DNA from: Gemmataceae bacterium
Lineage (GTDB): Bacteria > Planctomycetota > Planctomycetia > Gemmatales > Gemmataceae
Assembly (NCBI GenBank): GCA_026418875.1
Contig: JAOAAM010000024.1
Location: 1-10,595, forward strand
DNA length: 10,595 nucleotides
Reading direction: 5' to 3'
The translations under genes and the position numbers were made by a program. Each line of letters opens with the position of its first letter. The first letter of the stretch is position 1. The notes under the pieces were generated by a model, which was not told the DNA's origin, ran no database searches, and saw nothing but the letters and a program-made list of their open reading frames with translations. Shown here piece after piece: positions 6,482-10,595 of this stretch.

Positions 6482-7378
6482 ATGCAAACGATCCGGCTGG
6501 TGCATTTCAGCGACCTGCATATCACCACCCCGCGACTGGGCTGGCGGCGGAGAGACTATCTCTCCAAGCGAGTCACCGGCTGGTTGAACCTGCGGCTCCT
6601 GGGGCGAGGCTACCGCTTCCGCCATGCGAATCGGGCGGCGGCCGCGATGATGCGGCAAGTGACCGACCGACCGCCCGACCACCTCATTTTCTCGGGAGAT
6701 GCGACGGCCCTCGCCTTCGAGGCGGAGTTCGCCCAAGCTGCCCGGCTGTTGGGCGTCGGCAAACCCAATATGCCTCCCGGCCTGGCAGTCCCGGGCAACC
6801 ACGACTACTACGTCGGACGACCCGTGCGGGACCGCTTGTTCGAGCGATACTTCGCCCCCTGGCAGGTGGGCCAGCGGATCGACTCGCACCATTACCCGTT
6901 CGCCCAGCGTGTGGGCCATGTCTGGCTGATCGGTGTCAACTCCAGCATTACCACCTTCTGGACCTGGGATGCCACTGGATTTGTCGGCCCGGCCCAACGG
7001 CAGCGGCTGCGTCAATTGCTCGACGCTCTCGAGCCGGGGCCACGCATCTTGGTGACCCACTACCCGCTGGCCCGCTCCCGTGGTCAGCGCGAGCGGCTAT
7101 TCCACGGTCTGCGCGACTGGCGCGAGATGATCCGCATCGCTGCCGAGGGGGGCGTCAGTTTGTGGCTCCACGGGCATATCCACAAACCCTTCGTCTTGCA
7201 TGCCGAACGCGTCGCACCCTTCCCGGTCATCTGCGTCGGTTCGGGGACGCAAACCCACGTCTGGACCTACAACGAGTACCTCATTACTGGCCATCGCCTG
7301 GCGATGACGCGCCGACGTTATTCCCTCTCCGAAGATGCGTTCCACGATCAAGACGTTTTGGAATTGGACCTCCGCTGA
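6482..7378 (+). CDS. Calcineurin-like metallophosphoesterase
   Basis: This 298-residue cytoplasmic protein has the complete two-metal phosphoesterase signature in order: FSDLH (D11, H13), SGDA (D73), PGNHD (N106, H107), THYPL (H193) and HGHIH (H232, H234). Such enzymes hydrolyse phosphomonoesters, phosphodiesters or pyrophosphates. The substrate varies widely and cannot be read from the motifs. Between the first and second motifs is a long basic segment (residues 20-51, rich in R, with YRFRHAN) that could form a cap or membrane-facing surface. There is no signal peptide. The ATG at 6482 has AAGGA at 6467-6471, 10 bases upstream. The gene stands alone, divergent from the ferredoxin gene and convergent with the HD gene. 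Envelope enzymes of the LpxH/LpxG kind also belong to this superfamily and a kdsA gene lies nearby, but that link is speculative. Confidence 0.93.
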   Translation: MQTIRLVHFSDLHITTPRLGWRRRDYLSKRVTGWLNLRLLGRGYRFRHANRAAAAMMRQVTDRPPDHLIFSGDATALAFEAEFAQAARLLGVGKPNMPPGLAVPGNHDYYVGRPVRDRLFERYFAPWQVGQRIDSHHYPFAQRVGHVWLIGVNSSITTFWTWDATGFVGPAQRQRLRQLLDALEPGPRILVTHYPLARSRGQRERLFHGLRDWREMIRIAAEGGVSLWLHGHIHKPFVLHAERVAPFPVICVGSGTQTHVWTYNEYLITGHRLAMTRRRYSLSEDAFHDQDVLELDLR

Positions 7379-7420
7379 TCGCCGTCGACAAATCGCGTCC
7401 CGTCCTCCCTCATGCCCTCC
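7379..7420. other. Convergent intergenic gap
   Basis: Forty-two bases separate the stops of the phosphoesterase and HD genes. I see no stem-loop with a T-run. Any terminator must overlap the gene ends or be factor-dependent. Confidence 0.4.
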
Positions 7421-8008
7421 TTAACCGTCCGCCGAACCACCCGCTCCGCGATCGATCCCCAACTCGGCGGCGATGGGTTTCAGGGCGTCGATGACGAATT
7501 GGATGTGCTCGTTCAAATCCACGCCGAAGTCGGCGGCCCCGCGGATCATGTCCTCGCGGCTGACATTTCGGGCGAATTCCTTCCGCTTAAACTTTTTCAG
7601 CACGCTTGCCGCCGTCAGATCCATCACCCCCTGCGGTCGCATCAAAGCCACGGCCACGATGAAACCGGCCAGTTCGTCGCAGGCATACAAGGCCTTGTCC
7701 AACAAATTCCGGCGCGGGTAATCGGTGAGGTAGTCGGCGTGGGAGAGGATGGCATAGATCACATCTTCGGGGTAGCCTCGTTGCCGTAATATTTCGCTGC
7801 CCTTGAGCGGATGGTCGGGCGGATTCGGCCAGCGTTCGTAATCGAAATCGTGCATCAACCCGGCCAGCCCCCATCGCTCTTCGTCCTGCGAGAGTTTACG
7901 AGCGTAAGCCCGGAGCGCGGCTTCCACCGCTTTCATGTGATGGATGAGCGAAGGATTCGTGACGTACTCATGCAGCAAAGCCAGGGCGTCGGCACGCGTG
8001 GGAAGCAC
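7421..8008 (-). CDS. HD-domain metal-dependent hydrolase
   Basis: This is a 195-residue stand-alone HD-domain protein of the phosphohydrolase superfamily, whose members cleave nucleotide or nucleic-acid phosphoesters. The metal site is visible: H24 (NPSLIHHM), H53-D54 (GLMHDFD) and D111 (ACDELAG). H66 and H90 (LSHADY) add the further ligands found in six-histidine/aspartate, two-metal HD sites. There is no partner sensory or nucleotidyltransferase domain. The start is a GTG at 8008 with GGAG at 8018-8021, 9 bases upstream. It is the first start after an in-frame stop, and the next ATG (residue 25) would remove H24. The gene follows the lipoprotein stop by 41 bp and so is probably the last gene of the kdsA cluster. 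The substrate is unknown; the C-terminal DLNEHIQFVIDALKPIA is helical and of no known role. Confidence 0.88.
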   Translation of the reverse strand: MLPTRADALALLHEYVTNPSLIHHMKAVEAALRAYARKLSQDEERWGLAGLMHDFDYERWPNPPDHPLKGSEILRQRGYPEDVIYAILSHADYLTDYPRRNLLDKALYACDELAGFIVAVALMRPQGVMDLTAASVLKKFKRKEFARNVSREDMIRGAADFGVDLNEHIQFVIDALKPIAAELGIDRGAGGSADG

Positions 8009-8049
8009 GAGCGGAGTCTCCGTCCGAGTTGTTCAGCCCTTCGGAGCCA

Positions 8050-9789
8050 TCACGGTTTCGCCGCTTCTTGCTGGGCGATCGCTAACAGGGAGCGAGCCTG
8101 CTCGATCTGCGGCTTGGGGATCCAAGGGGCGGCTCCGAATCGTGTCAGGAAGTTGTTCCACCAGCCGGCGGCATTGTTCCAGGCCGCCCGCTTGTTCTCC
8201 GCCGACCGGCGATCGTGGGCCTGGCGCTCGGCCTGTTCATGCAGGGACAAGGCCATCTGATAGGTGAGGGCGGCGGCATAGGGTTCGGCGGCGGCTTGCT
8301 CGATCAACAGGAGCATCTTGCCCGCGGCTTTGTTCAGCGTGTCGACCCTGGCTCGTGCTCCAGCCAAATCATCTCCCGGCTGAGGCCGATCCCGCATGCG
8401 TGACAACGCGGCAGTTGCCGACTGCATCTCCTTCGCCCAAGCTGCGGCGTCCTGCTCCAAATCCTGCTGCGAGCCGACCCGCTGTTGCGTGTTCTGCACC
8501 GAGGTCAACGCCTCGTTCAAGAGTCGGCCGGCTTCGTCGAACTGCCCCCGGAGGATCAAGTCGCGGGGCTTTCTCGGCTCCAGCGCCAGTTCGAGGAAAC
8601 GAGCACTGAACACCGCCGACAAGCGGTCCCGAAGTTCGCCGGCAATCTCGTTATTACGCAGCAGGCTGGGCATCTGCTGTGCCGGAATCAGGGCCATCCG
8701 GCAGCGTTCGTAGAGCCGGGCACCCGGGGCTTCGTTGCTGCGACCGCCCTCTGCGACGGGGACGTAGTCGAGCAAGGACCGGGCGGGGGTTCCCGCCGAG
8801 AGCCAGAATGCGATGTCTTCACCAGCCTGCCGCCAGCGGCCCTGGAGTGCCGAAGCCTCGACCGCCAGGCGGACGGGTGGGTCTCGCTCGAGGATCGTTT
8901 GCAACCATCGCATCCGCGCGGACAGGGCGAAGATCGGCGGGCTAAGCCCCACGCGGCTGGCCGGCACCACTTGACGGAAATCGACGCCTGGGTCCGCCGC
9001 TTCGACGAGAGGCTTCACCCACTCGGGGTTCGCCCGCGCTTGCTGGAGCGTCAACGGCCGGTCGCTGTTCGGCTCGACGAGCCATCGACCCGACCTCGGG
9101 TCCCACAGGCGAACCTGTCCGTCGAGTAGCACCCCCACCGCCCAGGGGCGAGGCGGTCGATCGCCTTTTGGCTCGGCGACCAAACCTGCATCAATGCCCG
9201 CTTGTTGCAGCACACTGAGTGCTACCGCTGCCCGTTCCCCCGTATTTCCGTAACCCAAACGCAGCACCAAGGCAGTCGGCAGCGGCTTGCTCGAGTGTTC
9301 GAGCAGCCACACCTGCCGCGATACCCAGCCCAGGGCACGCTCGGCTCGCTCCGCTGAGGCGACTTCCTTCCGGAAACGCAACGAGCGAACCGCCTCGTTC
9401 AAAAGCAGCGTCTCCTCCAGGTAATAAGCATCGGCGATGGGGAATTGGTCGCCCTGGACGAATTTCAAATCGTCCTCTCCCAAGCCGGTTTTGCGTGCCA
9501 AGAACTCGACCTCGCTCTCGCTCAACGCACTGGGGCGAGCGGAGTCGGGTCGGTTGAAAGCCGAGTTCAATTGCGCCAGTGCCGTCTTGCATTCTTCGAG
9601 GTGCGCCTCGCGTCGAAGCATGTCCCGAACGACAGCCACCTCGTCCTCGCGTTCGATTTCTCGGGAGGAGGTTCGGGGCGGGGCCGAGGCCGAGCAACCG
9701 CACAAGGTGGCGATCATCGCGGCCAGGGCAGCGGCGGCAATGACCCGAGACTTCCGGTTTCGAGCGGGCACGGGAGTTTGGTCGATCAT
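8050..9789 (-). CDS. Lipoprotein with degenerate transglutaminase-like core
   Basis: This is a 579-residue probable lipoprotein. Basic residues (RNRKSR, 10-15) precede the hydrophobic segment AAAALAAMIATLCGC, and LCGC gives a lipobox with C32 as the lipidated cysteine. Residues about 175-235 resemble the transglutaminase/protease core: GNTGERAAVALSVLQQAGI matches the helix that normally carries the catalytic cysteine, and PWAVGVLLDG...LWDPRSG matches the histidine and aspartate strands. Here the cysteine position is occupied by TGE, the HAW motif is RPW, and only D230 remains, so it looks like a non-catalytic relative. The rest (about 300-579) is helix-rich, with tryptophan and glutamine-rich coiled segments near the end. 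The ATG at 9789 is preferred to upstream in-frame starts because it places the signal correctly and avoids overlap with kdsA, whose stop is 53 bp before this start. Function unknown; periplasm-facing by inference. Confidence 0.75.
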   Translation of the reverse strand: MIDQTPVPARNRKSRVIAAAALAAMIATLCGCSASAPPRTSSREIEREDEVAVVRDMLRREAHLEECKTALAQLNSAFNRPDSARPSALSESEVEFLARKTGLGEDDLKFVQGDQFPIADAYYLEETLLLNEAVRSLRFRKEVASAERAERALGWVSRQVWLLEHSSKPLPTALVLRLGYGNTGERAAVALSVLQQAGIDAGLVAEPKGDRPPRPWAVGVLLDGQVRLWDPRSGRWLVEPNSDRPLTLQQARANPEWVKPLVEAADPGVDFRQVVPASRVGLSPPIFALSARMRWLQTILERDPPVRLAVEASALQGRWRQAGEDIAFWLSAGTPARSLLDYVPVAEGGRSNEAPGARLYERCRMALIPAQQMPSLLRNNEIAGELRDRLSAVFSARFLELALEPRKPRDLILRGQFDEAGRLLNEALTSVQNTQQRVGSQQDLEQDAAAWAKEMQSATAALSRMRDRPQPGDDLAGARARVDTLNKAAGKMLLLIEQAAAEPYAAALTYQMALSLHEQAERQAHDRRSAENKRAAWNNAAGWWNNFLTRFGAAPWIPKPQIEQARSLLAIAQQEAAKP

Positions 9790-9841
9790 CGACGGAAGTT
9801 CCCTCGTGGGGGTGTGCGAGCAGTGGTGGAACGCGGCCAAG

Positions 9842-10595
9842 TCAAGCCTCTTGATGGAAATCACTGTCCAAAGCACGCCGCAGCCGCAGGCATTGGCGAA
9901 TCAATCCCGCGAGTTCGCCCAGGGGCCACATGTTCGGCCCATCGCTGGGAGCCTGATCCGGGTCGGGGTGGGTCTCGAGGAACAGGCCGTCGCAACCGGC
10001 CGCGACAGCCGCTCGGGCAAGAACCGGGATCATGCGGCGTTCGCCCCCCGTTCGATCTCCCAAGCCCGCTGGTTGCTGTACGCTGTGCGTCGCATCAAAG
10101 ATCACCGGCCGGCCGCACTCCGCCATCCACACCAGCGAACGCATGTCGTTCACCAGCTGCCCGTAGCCGAAGGTCGTGCCACGCTCGGTGAGCAAGACTT
10201 GGCGGTTGCCGACCGCTTCCAGCTTGGCGACGGCATGTTTCATGTCCCATGGGGCCATGAATTGCCCTTTCTTCACGTTAACCGGTTTGCGGGACCGGCC
10301 AGCGGCTTGGAGCAAGTCCGTCTGCCGTGCCAAAAACGCCGGGATCTGCACCAGGTCCACGACCTCCGCCACCGCCGCGACTTGCGTGGACTCGTGGACA
10401 TCGGTCGTGACGGGAAAGCCCCACTCGCGTCGAACCGTTTCCAGAATCCGCAGCCCCTCGTCCAGCCCCAATCCGCGGAACGAGTGCCCCGAGGTCCGGT
10501 TGGCCTTGTCGAACGATGCTTTGAACACCACACCGATGCCTTCCCTCGTGGCAATTCCGCGCAGTTGTTCGGCGATCCGCAGGGTCAGGTCGCGC
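9842..10595 (-). CDS. kdsA: 3-deoxy-D-manno-octulosonate 8-phosphate synthase KdsA (partial)
   Basis: KdsA condenses phosphoenolpyruvate with arabinose 5-phosphate to give Kdo-8-phosphate, the first committed step to the Kdo of lipopolysaccharide. The 250 visible residues cover all but roughly the first 30 of a family length near 280; the start lies beyond the right edge. The frame is open to base 10594 and reads [13 protein letters not shown] before the [13 protein letters not shown] motif. Further signatures are [41 protein letters not shown] and [16 protein letters not shown]. Compared with E. coli, KANRS is KANRT and KKPQF is KKGQF. The SDGPNM ending is more like metal-dependent enzymes than the CDGPSA of E. 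coli, but the deciding N-terminal cysteine/asparagine is not in the window. It is upstream of the lipoprotein gene (52-bp gap) on the same strand. Confidence 0.95.
   Translation of the reverse strand, partial: RDLTLRIAEQLRGIATREGIGVVFKASFDKANRTSGHSFRGLGLDEGLRILETVRREWGFPVTTDVHESTQVAAVAEVVDLVQIPAFLARQTDLLQAAGRSRKPVNVKKGQFMAPWDMKHAVAKLEAVGNRQVLLTERGTTFGYGQLVNDMRSLVWMAECGRPVIFDATHSVQQPAGLGDRTGGERRMIPVLARAAVAAGCDGLFLETHPDPDQAPSDGPNMWPLGELAGLIRQCLRLRRALDSDFHQEA

Noticed and set aside
6300-7494. A 386-codon frame overlapping the phosphoesterase
   Set aside because: All five metal-binding motifs are in the 6482-7378 frame; the overlapping translation has none.
8033-8050. Five-codon frame (ATG to TGA) overlapping the lipoprotein stop, in frame with the HD gene
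   Set aside because: It ends at a TGA before the HD coding region, so it cannot be the HD start. A MAPKG peptide has no support beyond a chance ATGA overlap.
9445-10191. Plus-strand frame of 248 codons across the lipoprotein and kdsA
   Set aside because: It runs antisense across two real genes including conserved kdsA motifs and shows no domain of its own.

Overview
The window is a GC-rich stretch (low 60s per cent by rough count) of a bacterial chromosome, most likely from a planctomycete of the Gemmataceae/Isosphaeraceae kind. The best evidence is the 950-residue secreted protein that joins a sugar-dehydrogenase-like beta-propeller, a helical-repeat middle and a C-terminal CxxCH haem domain of the type expanded in Planctomycetes. 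A kdsA gene points to a Gram-negative envelope containing Kdo. I see no mobile element, CRISPR array, tRNA or rRNA, and the gene content is mostly ordinary housekeeping.

Layout. Positions 1-148 hold the start of a minus-strand gene that leaves the window. From 263 to 4594 a plus-strand cluster runs tsaD (tRNA t6A synthesis), a hotdog acyl-CoA thioesterase 7 bp later, and the propeller/HEAT/cytochrome protein 20 bp after that. It meets a minus-strand cluster (6292 down to 4694) transcribed in the order 2Fe-2S ferredoxin, FabG-like reductase, PII signalling protein. A 189-bp divergent intergenic region (6293-6481) separates that cluster from a plus-strand calcineurin-like phosphoesterase (6482-7378). 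This faces a third minus-strand cluster (right edge down to 7421): kdsA, a lipoprotein with a transglutaminase-like but apparently inactive core, and an HD-domain hydrolase.

How the genes fit together. The ferredoxin/FabG/PII cluster may link redox, acyl-chain or polyester metabolism and nitrogen/carbon sensing. Its PII protein keeps the T-loop tyrosine and the ATP-binding B loop but lacks the two C-loop arginines. The kdsA/lipoprotein/HD cluster is probably envelope-related at its first two genes. The regulatory signals worth checking are a sigma70-like promoter upstream of the ferredoxin gene, a perfect palindrome abutting that gene's start codon and overlapping its ribosome binding site, and the octamer GGGCATCG, found five times and only in two intergenic gaps. 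No clearly new system is visible; the PII variant, the pseudo-transglutaminase lipoprotein and the octamer repeats are the leads I would follow.
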